From NCBI RefSeq assembly GCF_030272615.1, contig NC_081409.1, forward strand, positions 244,031,924 to 244,095,923: a stretch of DNA of 64,000 bases, given 5' to 3'. How positions within the stretch are numbered: the stretch's first letter is position 1; every line of letters begins with the position of its first letter. This DNA is from Cryptomeria japonica. Taxonomy: Eukaryota > Streptophyta > Pinopsida > Cupressales > Cupressaceae. Of the stretch, positions 23,940 to 36,955 are shown one piece after another. Made by a program: the position numbers and the translations under genes. The notes under the pieces were generated by a model. It ran no database searches. It saw nothing but the letters and a program-made list of their open reading frames with translations, and was not told the DNA's origin.

Positions 23940-25054
23940 TAAGATATTCGGATAGGGAATGTACATGCATTTAGGCACACTACCTAGAGGTCTCTACTCA
24001 AATCATATAACAAGGACTAAAACCTGGAGGAAGACTCATTGTCTTACAAAAACATTCGGATTACATCCGGAAGATCATGAACTGATGAAATAGCATCTCC
24101 TCATGCCTGGTTACAATTTTGGTTAAGCACACAATCTAATCTGCTTTGCCACACTTCTTCACACTTCCGAAAGATCAAAACATTTGTTTGCACACTAATC
24201 TGATCACACACATTCAGTTACACTCGTAGATACCACGCAGATACATCTCTCATATGACTATTACATATATTTAAACAAGTCATCAACCTATATTTCAAGG
24301 TCGGGTAACACATCACAAATTGTAAAGCTATAACCATGCACGCTACAACCACACCATGCAGACCAAAACAATGTCAACTAAGAAATAGTATGGACCTAAA
24401 CCAACACCTCGAACATGAAACACCTCCAAGAATTAAGCCACAAACATTTGTAACATGATACAATCATCCGATCACCAAGAAAGTTGCATAACACGAACAT
24501 ACTTGAGAAATCATCAATACTGTGTACAATGATCAATGCAGACCATCAACACGGATAGGACCTAACCTAGAAACATTCAAAAGCATCATGAATTACCACG
24601 GAAACACCCGCAACATCACCACTTACTAGAACCTCCATCATCATTATACTGAACTTCAAGAACACTCACTGAACTGACTGTCAAACTAAAAGATTCACTT
24701 GCGGACCTCCAATCATGAACCATCTTAATTGAGGACACATATGAACATCCCAAACACTCTTCCAAACCCATAAACCAAGATATTGTAATTCCAGAGCAAT
24801 GCAAAGAAAAATCCATAACACTGATCAACACAAACAGGATCTCATAACTCGATCAAATCATCATGCGGACCTTTGAAACCATAGATTGAATCAACTAGAG
24901 ATACTTATCTCAAAACCCTTTGATCCACAACAACTCATCTGTAACACACTGGCCAAACCAACTCATCTAATCTGACTGCAACAATGGAGCACAAGAATAC
25001 GTTAACATCAATGATAACACATCATTCTAGCAAACTTCTCAACAATATCCAACA
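23940..25054 (-). repeat. truncated copia 3' LTR
   Basis: This ends in CCAACA next to a polypurine tract (25056-25066, AAAGGGGGAGA on the minus strand) in the same arrangement as elements 1 and 2. It contains the CACTACCTAGAGG phrase found in the other LTRs of the window (for example around 57170). The left side is cut off and joins the 357-bp array, so the LTR end facing 23940 is missing. Confidence 0.7.
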
Positions 25055-25386
25055 ATCTCCCCCTTTGACATTGATGACAGCATATGAATGTGAAAAACAA
25101 TTAATGCAAAGAAAGAATTCAACTACCAAAAATCATCCCATAACTCAACACAAGTTCTCTCTCCCACATGGTTTTTCACATGACTCTCTCCCCTTTTGAC
25201 ATCAATGCAAAAGGCACATATTGCACAAATATCTCTCCCCTTTAGCCAAACACTCTCTCCCCCAAAACAAATATGAGAATCTGAACCACAACACTAATTA
25301 CTCTCCCTGAGTAGCAGCCTCACTCATCAAACCAGATCATAAGATATATCTATGAGATCCACCAGACTGATGTAACTCCATGCATC

Positions 25387-25600
25387 TTAGTTCTCATCAG
25401 GAGGGGAAATCACCCCTAGCTTCTCTCTGAGATACTCAAAAGGATCCTTAGGCAAAGGCTTCATGAAGATATATGCAATTTGTTCCTTTGTAGATACATA
25501 CTCCAATCTGACTTCCTTCTCATTCACCTTTTCTCTCAAGAAATAAAACTTGATTTATATATGCTTGGTCTTTGAATGCAAGTCCAGATTCCTAGAAACA
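25387..25600 (-). pseudogene. copia RNase H tail fragment
   Basis: The minus-strand translation ends YVSTKEQIAYIFMKPLPKDP, then LREKLGVISPP, and a stop at 25387-25389. This is the standard C-terminus of a copia polyprotein and is homologous to 3937-4312. The rest of the polyprotein is absent: beyond 25600 the sequence changes to unrelated DNA, a truncation or insertion boundary. Confidence 0.78.
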
Positions 25601-25643
25601 ACGATAACTTTAAGACCCCCCCTCTCGAGAATAGTAGCAAAAT

Positions 25644-25740
25644 ATTGGCAAATTTTTCGGTACCCATAAAAATCAATTATAATGATTATTGGCGAATTTT
25701 TTGGTACCTGTGGAAATCAAATATAATTATTATTGGCGAA
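25644..25740. repeat. 44-bp tandem repeat
   Basis: ATTGGCRAATTTTTyGGTACC starts at 25644 and 25688 and the next ATTGGCGAA at 25732, a 44-base period over a little more than two units. More GGCGA phrases (TTGGCGAAGC, CTGGCGAATT, CTGGCGATTT) follow to about 25950 at irregular spacing. It may be subterminal repeat sequence of a DNA transposon, but I cannot find matching ends. Confidence 0.6.
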
Positions 25741-26421
25741 ATGTTGGCAATCGCCCAAAATTAGAGGAAAATTGTTGGCGAAGCATTTTTCCCATGTGTT
25801 AGAGAAACGTATTAGTGCTGGTGATTTGCCTTGTAATGCAATAAATGTAATAAATATATTGGCGAATTCAAACATGTTTTAATGTGAAAGGTTGTTTGTA
25901 CTGGCGAATTGAGATATGTTTTAATGAGAAAGGTTGTTTTTACTGGCGATTTACACTACTGCACAAAACCAATGCATGTCATTTAGTGGCGATACTTTTT
26001 TTATTTGTAAATGAGTATTTTATTATTGATATCAAGAAAGTTTACATAATTATCATAGTTTCAGCCAAAATTGGGGCCTCCAAAAATTCCCATGGTCCTA
26101 TACCACAAAACCACCCGTACACAACATGCAGAGCCGAGCCTTTCTCTGCAATAGAACTAGACCCCATCCCACTAATCCATTTCCCCATTACATGCGCCAA
26201 TCCTAAATACAAAGGTCTACATGGAAAAACGCAGAGGAAAACCTCCCATGCCCAAGACAAAAGGGGAGACCAAGAAGTTACATCACCACGGTTGACCACC
26301 TTTGCCAAAAATTCGCCACCACACAACATGCCTCACCTGGAAACGCCACTACTGCCCTTAATCCGCCACTCCACCGTCCTTTGCAGCCAAAATAAAAAAT
26401 ATTACATTACATTATTTTACA

Positions 26422-26815
26422 TTATACTACCTTTCTTCTTCCCTTTGAACGACCCTGTCCACATTTAGCCTTTTTATTGCAGAGGTAATCCTCAATGGCA
26501 CTGAGGCCTTTACTCGTAGCCACCCTGCACACTTCTAGATTGTCATGCATAGTCCACAGAATAAAAGGATGAATAGAGCTAGAGGGGTCAACTTGGCCTT
26601 GACCAATTTGGAACCAGTCCTCATCACAAGCCAACAAACCCATCCCCATCCACGCCCTGACCAAAATATCTTCCACACCACCTCTCCATTCTTCACGAAC
26701 ACAAGAAGTGACAACCCACCTCGCCTCTAACACCGTGCCTAATTCTAGACACCATGCTAAGAAGAGGGATGAAATTGACCTAGGACGATTGAAACATTGT
26801 GGATGAAGTCATCAT
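26422..26815 (-). other. anonymous frame of about 125 codons
   Basis: A minus-strand frame runs open from about 26815 to a stop at 26422 (ATG at 26733). It is Trp-rich and mixed in composition (for example CVREEWRGGVEDILVRAW) and ends in a basic tail. It looks more protein-like than most short frames here, but I recognise no family and see no upstream or downstream continuation. It could be part of a decayed transposon. Confidence 0.25.
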
Positions 26816-27248
26816 CCTTAAGTAGAAAATGTTTTTCAGTCTGTTGTGACTGACGACCCCCCAAAACAAATCCATTTGTACATAATTGTGAAAGGAGAAG
26901 TTGGCTAACATTTTTCTTACAACAACAATCACCATTGTAACTATCTATTTTACTTGATTTGGCAATTGAAATCCAAAAGGTTTTATAGCCATCAAGATAC
27001 AACAATTAAGTTAGCACGTGAGTAATCTAAAGCCAAATATTTTCTCTTTATTAAATTATGACATAAGTGGTATTAATTTCGAAACCATAAGCCAACAATG
27101 TTACATGGATCATATTTCAATCAAATTAGTTGGTGTGACTATAGTGTTCTTTGATATGACTGTTTTATTCTTTGCTATGTGACACGTTGTTCCTAATTTG
27201 TGCTTTCACAATATTACAGTTGTGTTGACTGATTATTTGATTTGACTA

Positions 27249-27925
27249 ATGCAGATACAGATCAACAATATCAGCTAATGTGTTAATATTGTTATACTAA
27301 TTTGTTATACCCTTAGGCTCCTAGCCGCGAGCAATGTCCCCTATGCATGTAACTTAACCCTTGGATTTTGCACATGCGTGAAGTGGCTTTTAATTTTTCA
27401 GTATGAATGTTTGAAGAAACCATATTCATTTTCAAAATCACCGGAATCGAGACACCTGTAAGTGTTAATGCAGATATAGATCAACAATATCAGCTAATGT
27501 GTTAATATTGTTATACTAATGTTTCATACCCTTAGGCTCCTAGCCGTGAGTGAGGTCCCCTATGCATGTAAATTAACCCTTGGATTTTGTACGTGCACGA
27601 AGTGGCTTTTAATTTTTCGGTGCGAATGTTCGAAGAAACTGTATTCATTCTCAAAATCACTAGAATCAAGACACATGTTAGTGTTAATGCAGATATAGAT
27701 CAACAATATTAGCTAATGTGTTTATATTAGCTTATGCGTTAATATTGTTATACTAATGTTTTATACCCTTAGGCTCCTAGCCGCAAGCGATGTCCCCTAT
27801 GCATGTAACTTAACCCTTGGATTTTGTATGTGCATGAAGTGGCTTTTAATTTTTCGGTGCAAATGTCCGAAGAAACCATATTCATTCTCAAAATCACCAG
27901 AATCGAGACACGTGTTAGTGTTATT
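27249..27925. repeat. tandem repeat, 219-bp unit, three copies
   Basis: Copies start at 27249, 27468 and 27687 with ATGCAGATAyAGATCAACAA and share CCCTTAGGCTCCTAGCCG and GAAGTGGCTTTTAATTTTT at fixed offsets. The third copy has an extra 18 bases near 27720-27738 that duplicate a neighbouring phrase. The copies are a few percent diverged. A short plus-strand frame at 27756-27998 is a shadow. Confidence 0.88.
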
Positions 27926-29039
27926 TTTTTATTGCCTAATGCGTGAATATTGTCATACTTATCTTTTATACCAAGCAATTTATGGATTCACAAAATAAGC
28001 TAATGCATCAATATTGTTAACATTAAGATTATGTTGGTACTCAAATCAATAGGTTCCTATACTCTAGAGAAATAGCCACCAACTCATGGTTAAGTAATAG
28101 GACTGGATTTGGCCAATGAACAAAGTGTAGCGCCCTGACTACAACTTTCTACTCTTTAGGCTCTACAAAACCTAGGTGGGTTTCCCTATGACAGTGTCAC
28201 TTTGATATTTTTACTCTCATGACAAGACAATATACTTTAAGCAGATGTTTCAATGAAAATATACTAAGGAAAGACTGAAAAACCTCGTACTCTTGACTCA
28301 GACCTTAGTTTATGTCACCTTTTGGTGCATTGAAACTTGTTCTAATATATACTACTCCTAAACTTAATCCTAATACTAAAAGCAAATAGATTTTAATGAT
28401 TGGTTGATTCTGAAACTTGGAAAACATGACCATTGCTTATCTTCTAGGGAATATAGAGTCAAAACAAGACCATAGCACTTACAACAATGTGGATTTTATC
28501 TTTTGGAACTGAGACCGTTGAACATCAATGCCTTGCATAAACATTCAACTTAAGGAAAACACTCTTAGCTTATCTCATACTAATTCATAAAATGTTGTTG
28601 TATTCTTGATAGAATTTAATCCACTTGCTACAAATGAAACCTATCAAAATATACACAATATCACTTGGAAAAGACAAGCTTAAACACTCTTAGCATTTAA
28701 AACTAGTGCAACACATAAACACAATATGAGACCAGGACATAGAATATATTCTTTATTGATCTTCAAAATGGCATAAGTACATTCACAAAAGTTGTAGTGT
28801 AATATTCCTACAGAACTATGTCCTTCTATTACTGTAAGATTTTTCTTAGTACATGCAATCACAAAATTTTCAGAATAGTACTCAAGGCCTTGAATTCCCT
28901 TTTATAACACAAGGGAGAAAAACAAGCTTCAGGCCAATGAGAACATATTACAAAACCCTAACTAGGAAGAGGTACATCAAAAGTTGTCCTTGCTGGTGGC
29001 GTGGCCCTCTCCTTGTTAGTCACTCATTCCTTGCTGCTT
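27926..29039. other. non-coding, nothing recognised
   Basis: I see no supported frame, repeat or RNA gene between the 219-bp repeats and the end of the family B pseudogene at 29040. Confidence 0.5.
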
Positions 29040-32000
29040 GAGATGTCATTATCTGAACTAGAAAGCCTACAAGGAATGGTTACTGGTGGTCTACCTCCTG
29101 TCACTCTTGTCAGGTCCAAAAAGTGGCTTGAGGATTCTTTCTGCTGCTTCCTTGGGAACTAAGATGATGGCAGTTGAAGGTTGTTAGCAGTCTTCCAAAA
29201 ATAGCTCTGCCATTCCAAGCAAGGAGACAAAAAGACAAAAAACAGGGACTAGTCTTCCTCCTCCTCTTCTAGGCCTTTATGAAGGACAACCCAAAACTTG
29301 TTGTACCATTCCTCCATCTTATTGATAGGTCATTCAAATGATAATAGGCCCTGCAACCTATTCATCATAGTCTTAGTTGCTTGGGGTGGGACCCCTATTG
29401 CCTCCACAACAAACCTGTGATAAAGTCCATCAACATCCATGATTCTATCCAAAATTGTACCATAAGAGGTCTCCCGATCCAGATCAGATTCCAGGGCTTC
29501 TAGAACCCCTAAAATAGCCCTTTAAAACTCTGCACGCTAAGAGACCAAGTCTTTAATATGTTGCATGGGTGTCAAAATTGATGGGATATCCCATCGTTGC
29601 AACCCTTTGAGGGATTCAAAACTGTCACTCATTGCCTTCTTCTCCTTCTTAATAACACAGAGTTCTTTAATCAACTGATTAAAGTTTTTCCATGTGACTT
29701 CAATTTCTTTTGCTTCACTCCCTTTGCTTTGTGATTTTACTAGGAGAATCTCCTTTAATTGTTGCCCCTTGGGAAACCAAGTAGTTCTAATACGCTGAAA
29801 GAATGGAATCTAAAAATTTGTCAATCTTTGTTAGAGAAGAATAATTAGTATGGACTTCTTCTAATTTATCCATAAAACTGTCAGCTACTTTCAAAATTGA
29901 ATCTCTTTTGATTTCAAAGTATTTCTTTGAAGCTTCCTCTTTAGCTTCTTGCAACTCCTTTGTAGCCTTCTCTAACTCCTCAGGCCTTATTCCTCTTGGG
30001 GTACATGCCTCAGCTTTAATCAAATTTTCTTTTAATTTTTAATTTTCAATGAATAATGAATTATAGCTATGATTAAGCTTGGCAAAACCATCCCTAAGAT
30101 CAATGTGATTTGCTTCAATATCTTGCACTAATATTTGAGCAAATTGGGTTGCATGGGAAGTCATAGATACAACCTCTCCTATTATGGTGTCACTGGTTGT
30201 CATCAAAATTGCCTCTCCCCTTTGCTGCTCTAACCCAAAAGGAACAATTGGTTTATTGACATTGGACCCTCTAGCCCATACTGCAAAGGCTTTGATATCT
30301 ACATTTATCTTAGACCCATAGTTTTAATATTCTTTTACATATCGAGGGTCATTTTTCCTAACAACTTGATCTAACAAAAATAACTTTCTATGATCCCATC
30401 TTGGGACAAGCAACATGCCACTTTTGGCAACCAACTCTCTAGCCTCCTCTAGGGTGCACTGAATATTATTTGGATCAACATTTATTTCTTCACCCTCGGC
30501 TGCATTCCTCACCTTTTCTCTAAGCCAAATATTTGAATTTAGGGGAATTCAAAAAATTGTCATTAGACATGAATTCCTTTGAAGCAACCATCCTCTCATC
30601 ATCTACCTCACTCATAGGGGTAACACTAGGAACCAAGGCTCTATCATTTTCATCAAGTTTCTCAGCTGGTTCATCTTCATGGAAAAAGTCTCTAGGAGGG
30701 GAAGGAGGGGGCACATCGGGGTCATCTATCTCAAAGATATCTACAAAATCTGAGATCTTGGCCTTTCCCTTCTCAACTTTTCTTATCTCCCCTACCACTG
30801 GCCCCTTGTCCTTGGCGGCTAACCTAGAGGCTTTAGGTTGTCCCTCTCCCTTGATAACTACTCCCTTTTTGTATAATGTAGGGACATCAATGATAGGTCA
30901 CTCATCTAATTTTTGCCCGTGTTCCTTGGCCTCTTTTCTCTGGATCTTTGTCTGGATGATCTCATATGCATTTCAGAGAAGGATGATCATCCTAGCGATA
31001 TCTAACTGGAACTCTGACCTAAGTATCCCTTTGAAGTTCTCATCTTCTACCATCCTCTCCTTTTCTATTTTCTTTAGCATCTCTCATTTCTTCTTTCTCT
31101 GCTTTGCTTCTCTAGGTAGGGGATTCCTTAATAGGTCTTCCATTTCATAGAACTGATGGTGGTAGATTTTCTCTTTGAGTTTGTTAAGCCTCAAATCCCC
31201 TATATACCGCTCAGGGTCATAATTCCTATCAATGGCTACATTGAACCTGTAATTCCTAACCAAAAAATCTTGGAGCTTCCCCAAGTTATCACAACCAATG
31301 AGAAATTCCCTGTAACTGGTGGGTTTGGGGAGATGCTTCCCCTTCCTCTCCAGGATTTTATCCTTGTTAACCCACATCATCTGCCACATGAATTCAAAAA
31401 ATGCAACCCTGGGAGATACAAAAATGGGTATCTTGTGAGGAGCCTTTTCAAAACCATAGCACCTAATGATGGTGCAATCCTCATAGAAGAAGAAATCTCC
31501 AAAATTGTGGTTGTAAGTCCCTTTTGGATATTGTACATTATCAGCTTTGCAAGCCCATATTCTTGACAGCTTAATAATTTGTGCAGGCAGCCTTGGGATT
31601 ACAAAAGTCATCATGTCTAAGGCCTTCTTAACAAAACAATAAAAAAATATGCACTAATCACCAAAACGAGAGCCTTTGTCCCACACCTGTGTCCACCTCT
31701 GAACTGGCCATGGTAACCCTATCTGAGGATCCAATATTATGATATTCAGCTTCGGGAACCATACTGACCTATTTTGGAACAAAAAGAGATGACACACCAA
31801 AGAATAATGCTTGAAATCTAATCGAGCTTCCTCATTCTTTGCCTTCATAAGGCCTTTATACAGCTTGGTCTGCAAGATGGTTGCAAAATAAAAAATCTCA
31901 TTGGTGTTTGGATGCTGGATGGATACTGCTAGCATCATGTAGTCTACCAACATCAAAGTAAGCCCACAATCTTCCCCCTAGAGCTGGCACAGGGCATAGC

Positions 32001-33188
32001 AAGTCCTCACAAAATAGGTCTCAAAATTTTCAAGAGAGAAAGGTTCACTTTCAAAGGGGAGGATGTAATTGGGAGTGAACTTGGAGAGCTCCTCAAAAAC
32101 ATTGGCAGGTACTCACTCCTAATTATGCTCTTGTTCTTCTCATATAGTATCAACAGGGCCCCTTTGTTTATCCCTTTAATGGTTGACCCATCAAGCCCAA
32201 AGCATTGAGTTATAGCTTTCTGAGTATCCAAAATGACCTGTCCTTTTAGGTTTCTTATAGTATGGCTTGGGGGGTCAAATTTATTAGCCGATTCCCTGAT
32301 TAACATTGGCTCAATAAATACATTTGGGAGCACCAGCTCCCTATGTTTACCTTCCAGGGGTTGCAGATTGGGCTTGGTTGGTCTCTATTCCCATAGAAAG
32401 TGTGGAAGACATCCTACCCTCTATGGCCCATGATAGCATCTCTGCATCTAGCCTCTGAATCTCCCCATTTTATTCTGAAAGACTCTAGTGCACTTGAATC
32501 GGGGAAGAGGTCTAGTAAACCCTGGCTCAGGAACTGGGTTACTCTAGTTTGCCTCCTAGGTAGCTCTTCCAATTTCATCACTATCTCTTTCTCCACCTTA
32601 GCAGCTATTTTGGTAGGTTCAACTGGTGTTACTTGTTCCTCCCGAGGTTGTGGAGCCTCTTCTACAATAGGGGCAGACTCAGATTTCTTCTTAGGAGGGG
32701 TTCTCTTCTTTACCTCCTTCTTCTTTGGTGATTCTTTAGCCCTTTCTTTAGGCTCCTCAACTACCTTCTCTGCAAATTCTTCCTTTTCAACCTCAATAGG
32801 GGCTTGTTGAATAGGTGCTTCCTTAATAGAAACTCTGGCCTCCCCATCCTTCTTAGATTTCCTCTTCTTGGGGGTGGGTTTATTGATAGTTTTTTGGGGT
32901 TGGGGCTTCCTCCTTTGACTCTTGAGACACGACAATTGTCACCTTCTTCGGCTCCCTCTTCTTCTTGTTTTGCTTTGGGGGAGCACTGGCTTCAACCTCC
33001 TTAGTTTGGGCAGGAGTTGCTTTAGGGTTAGGCTCAGGGTTTGATTCTACAACCGGGGAACCTTGAAGCTCTTTAAGTGGGGCTATCATGCTTAATGGAA
33101 TGACAAGGGTTATTTTAGGGGCATTTGAGCTAGTCCCAGCCTCTTGGTCTTTCTCAGGGTTTGTGGTTTTCTCAAAGGGGGAGGCCAT
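29040..33188 (-). pseudogene. family B element protein, copy B1
   Basis: A chain of minus-strand frames starts MASPFEKTTNPEKDQEAG at 33188 and runs for about 4 kb. The N-terminal third (33188-32414) is Lys/Glu/Pro-rich and disordered-looking. The middle holds EPFSLENFETYFVRTCYALC (about 32050), LDFKHYSLVCHLFLF (about 31790) and YEDCTIIRCYGFEKAPHKIP (about 31480). An acidic Pro-rich part follows (30798-30520), then coiled coil (30023-29787); weak coding traces continue to about 29100. Stops and frameshifts break it at least eight times. These segments match B2 and B3 in the same order. I do not recognise the protein, and no polymerase, protease or integrase motif is present. Confidence 0.65.
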
Positions 33189-33599
33189 GATGAAATTGTA
33201 GAGAACAAGAAATAAACTAGGGCTCTAAAAACACTAGCAACTCACATAGACAATCCTACCAAATTCACACAGAGGGCACTTGAATTTTACTTACTGGTTT
33301 GTTGGTTGTGCTTGATCACCTTAAGACTACTTGAATTCACTTTTTCTTCACTCTGCAATTGCTTTTTGATTGCCTGAATACTTGATGAAGACAAATGCAT
33401 CAAAGTTTCTTCTTTTATTATGATGCCATTAATTCCTTCATGTGCAACAAACTAGTCGTTGACTTCAAAAGTTTGAACTTCAACTATTGATGATCATCTG
33501 GATGACCATGATTAATCCTTGACTCCATTTGACTGATGAGGTGGCACCTTTCTATTTATCCTTTGGCCATCTTTTCTTTTTTACATCATGTCAATCGCC

Positions 33600-34740
33600 A
33601 CGCGAGGTAATAAAATCTTTGAGATAACCGTGTTTCCTTATCTCAAGCATCGCTTCTCCACTTTAATTACTACTCCAGGGAAATTTTTAATTGTTTCTAG
33701 CTTTGTTTCTTATCTCAGGGCTCCTTTCTCTATTTATCGCATCTCTTCGGGATAAAAATTAATTTGGAATTCATTCTTCTCTTATCTCGGACCAGAGCTT
33801 TTCCCTCCTTTATTTATTCTCATTGAAACCCAAAGTCAAGTCGCCACTACACCTTGTGTCTCCTAGGATAACTTTTGCAATGTCTTCCTTTGTTATCTTT
33901 ATCCTGTAGCCTCAAATGATGCATCTCCTAGGCCCTGGGATAAGCCTTCCTTTGTATATTTCCTTGCTTCCTTATCCTGGGCCATTTCCTTTTAGTCTTC
34001 ATGGCCCTCTGGGATAAGATTTTCTCTGCATATCCACTTCTTTTCTTATCCCGGGCCCCAGCCGCTATAAGCATATTCTCGCTGAAATCCAAAGACTAAC
34101 TCTGTGTATGCCTTTTCCCTCTAGGATAATTTTTTCTTAGATTTCCTTTATACTGTTATCTCGGGACCACTTGGAATACTTTGCTAACCGCTTCGGGGCA
34201 AATTCTCCTTATCTTTTGCTTCATATTTTTACCTCGGGCCTTGCTTCCCTTTCCTCTTAGACCCTCCGGGATAACATTTCCCTATGTATTTTCTTATCCC
34301 AGAGCAAATTTTGTGATCTTAAATAACCACGTGGGGAAAGGAAATCGCTCTCCATCTCTTTGTAAAATTATCCCGGGACCTTTTGGAACTGGCTAGAAAC
34401 TTCCACGGGGCAATTTTGATTCACTGACTTGATTCTTTGGAGGTTTCCTCGGGATAAAATTTATCCCTTCGCAATCCTTTATTGAGATTTATCCCGGACG
34501 ACCCTTGGATGTCGTCCTCTGGTCCCCAAGATAAATTTTCCTTCTATTTTCACTATCTTTGTTATCCCAAGTGATGCATTTCGGACCCTTACGATGCCGC
34601 GGGGCAATTTCTTGCGACCTTCCTCTTTGATTTTTTTTATCACGGAGTAGACTCTCATCTAATTTTTGCCTTCGGGGTAAAATTTCTTCACTGATTTAAT
34701 TGATTTCGTTATCCCAAAGCATGAAAAACAAAAGCCACTT
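33600..34740. repeat. dispersed alternating GGGATAA / TTATCCC motifs
   Basis: About twenty matches to GGGATAA or its complement TTATCCC (allowing CGGGATAA, CTGGGATAA, TTATCTCGG) occur in 1.1 kb, often alternating in orientation and followed by A/T runs such as AAAATTT. Examples are near 33958, 34013, 34050, 34268, 34369, 34450 and 34490. There is no strict period. The stretch lies upstream of family B copy B1 and may be part of its promoter or LTR, which is inference. Confidence 0.6.
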
Positions 34741-36955
34741 TACTTAAGGCTCAAAATATGCACATGGAAAAACCTGAGGGTCTAAGACCGTGGCATGGGG
34801 CCATTCCTAGGGACCTAATGAATTCTCAGACATAATGAAAGATTATAACTATGCCAAAGAGTTTCAAGGGTAACCGGCCCAACAAAAGACTCTAACACTT
34901 ATCAGCTTACCATTTTCTTCATGCGCAGCTTGAATATTCCTAGATGAATCCCTATAGCCAAAAACATTGTCTGGATATCAAAATTTACCCGATAGCGATA
35001 TCTAGTGTGCATAAATTCTGTCCCCAACACTCTCTTCACCACATGCAAGACTAGGGGATGACCAGACTCCATGACCTGCCCAAGCCTCTTGTCTAAAATT
35101 TCTCCAAAAAAGGCCATTTGTTTTTTCGTAGCCTCCAGGAGAATTGGAGTATCCATACGTGCAACTTAGAGAGTAAGCCTACAATCTTCTTCAAACTTGT
35201 GCTCGAAAAGGACGTAGAAAGGTATTTATAGCAAAACTCGATGGATGACTACAGGATGTATTAGCCTTAATTAGGCCTGGACTCTAAGTCTCTTCCATAT
35301 TTTCCAACGAGTGCGAACTCATGACATATGAAGGCTAGTACAATTTCCACTTCATTAATTAAGATATGTGTTATCTCCATCTCACCTCTGCAGCTGATTC
35401 GTATCCTCCAAGATCACATGAATCATTATAGCTACGGGATGGAAATGCTCGCTGTTCTGTTTGTTCTTTTTCTTCTAGAGGTGTGTGATGTAGAAAGGTC
35501 ATGAGGATAACCAGACAATTCCTACTCAAAGGCTCAACGTTACAATGTCTTGTGCATAATGAAAGAATCAATGGTTTTATCCCTCACCATAATGTTGTGG
35601 GAGAATTATTAGGATCCCGCACCATAATGTTGTGGGAGCATTTTTAGGAACTCCCCTTCTTTCACTACTCTAGTTGTTAGAGTATAATTAAACCCCTATA
35701 ACTCTTTCCAATTCCATCCATTCTAAATAGGAAAATTTATAGTAACCTAAACAATACATTGGCATCAACCTTATTAACCTAAGACCATTTATGATGTACT
35801 TAGGACTTTGTATATCTCTTGCAAAAAGCCCTTCTGCAAGTGCAATATTTTGCATCCAAACATCTTCACATTACTAGCACAATCACACACTTATCTAAGA
35901 GAAACATTTCCTGAATGCAAATGTATAGCCCCCTGGACATATTTATCCTTTCCTCCCATGTCCCTAAGGAAATGATTCTTGATTTCCAAGTTGCAAACAA
36001 TAGTGGCAACATGTCATTTAATTCTGGCAATCCTGCGTTGAGCATACCCTACAAAATGCTCTCGAACTTGGTGAATATTGGTTGTAGCAAACCCAGTTAG
36101 ATGCTTGAAATAGTTCGACGGCAAGTTGCATCACTCCATAGATTGTACTGATAAGAAAGCCTCTGGCACTCTGCAAACTTAACATCAGTTGAATATCAGG
36201 TGTCACTTCTTTCTTGGATTCCTCAAACTTCATTTCAACATTAAAATGCACCATCAAATGGTATTGACCAAGACTACCTGGCACATTTTTGCTTACGTGG
36301 TGCTACATAGTGACACACAAATGGTTTGGCCAACTTAGAAATAGGTTGGCCACTCGCTGGGGTGTTGGAAGGTTTATTTTCCTTTACAAAAATGGAATTT
36401 TTTTACGAATTGTCTGAGCCTTTATTTGTATACTTAATTTTAATTGTATAATTAAATTTAATTAAGTATAATCAATGAATAGACTGTAGTAAATTCATTC
36501 ACGAATGGTTGTTGGATGTTAGAAGATCAATGACAGAAGCTCTATTTTAGGCTGAGGTTGTGAAGCACAAAAAAAATTCAGAATGTTTCCGGAAATCTGT
36601 GACACATGTCGGTGTGACCAGTAGTGCCTGTTAAATTTAATAAAACTTTGAGACTACATCAACTATTGTACGAATTGTGCCATTTTTTATTTGAGGGTTT
36701 TGATTAAGTGAAGTTTTCTTTGGAATAAATAGCTAGTAGCTAACCAGGGAGATTTAAGATTTAGAAATGAGATTGAGGGACGCAACAGAGTCTGGCAGTG
36801 CCAGTCTATGACCTGTGTATTCGCCAGTGCAAATTCAAGATTCGAATTCCGGGTAAAATACCGAACACATATAATTTTATTGTATAACCTATGGATTAAG
36901 ATTTACATTTTTGAGCTTGTGTAGTTGAAGCACCATCTTTTAACTATTACTAGCG
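34741..36955. other. non-coding, nothing firm recognised
   Basis: Only short frames occur here (for example 34902-35156 on the minus strand), without motif or homologue in the window. An imperfect duplicate phrase containing ACCATAATGTTGTGGGAG occurs twice near 35587-35640. The part just before 36956 probably belongs to the 5' region of copy B2. Confidence 0.45.

Noticed and set aside
25884-26468. Plus-strand frame of 194 codons and an opposing minus-strand frame
   Set aside because: Mixed, unrecognisable composition with the 44-bp repeat neighbourhood; a separate minus-strand frame at 26422-26815 looks slightly better and is listed at low confidence.
22540-27925. Tandem repeats considered as a CRISPR array
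   Set aside because: Units are 219-357 bp without the short repeat and unique spacer pattern, and the window is clearly eukaryotic.
34902-35156. Minus-strand frame of 84 codons
   Set aside because: No motif, no match to the family B copies nearby; could be chance.
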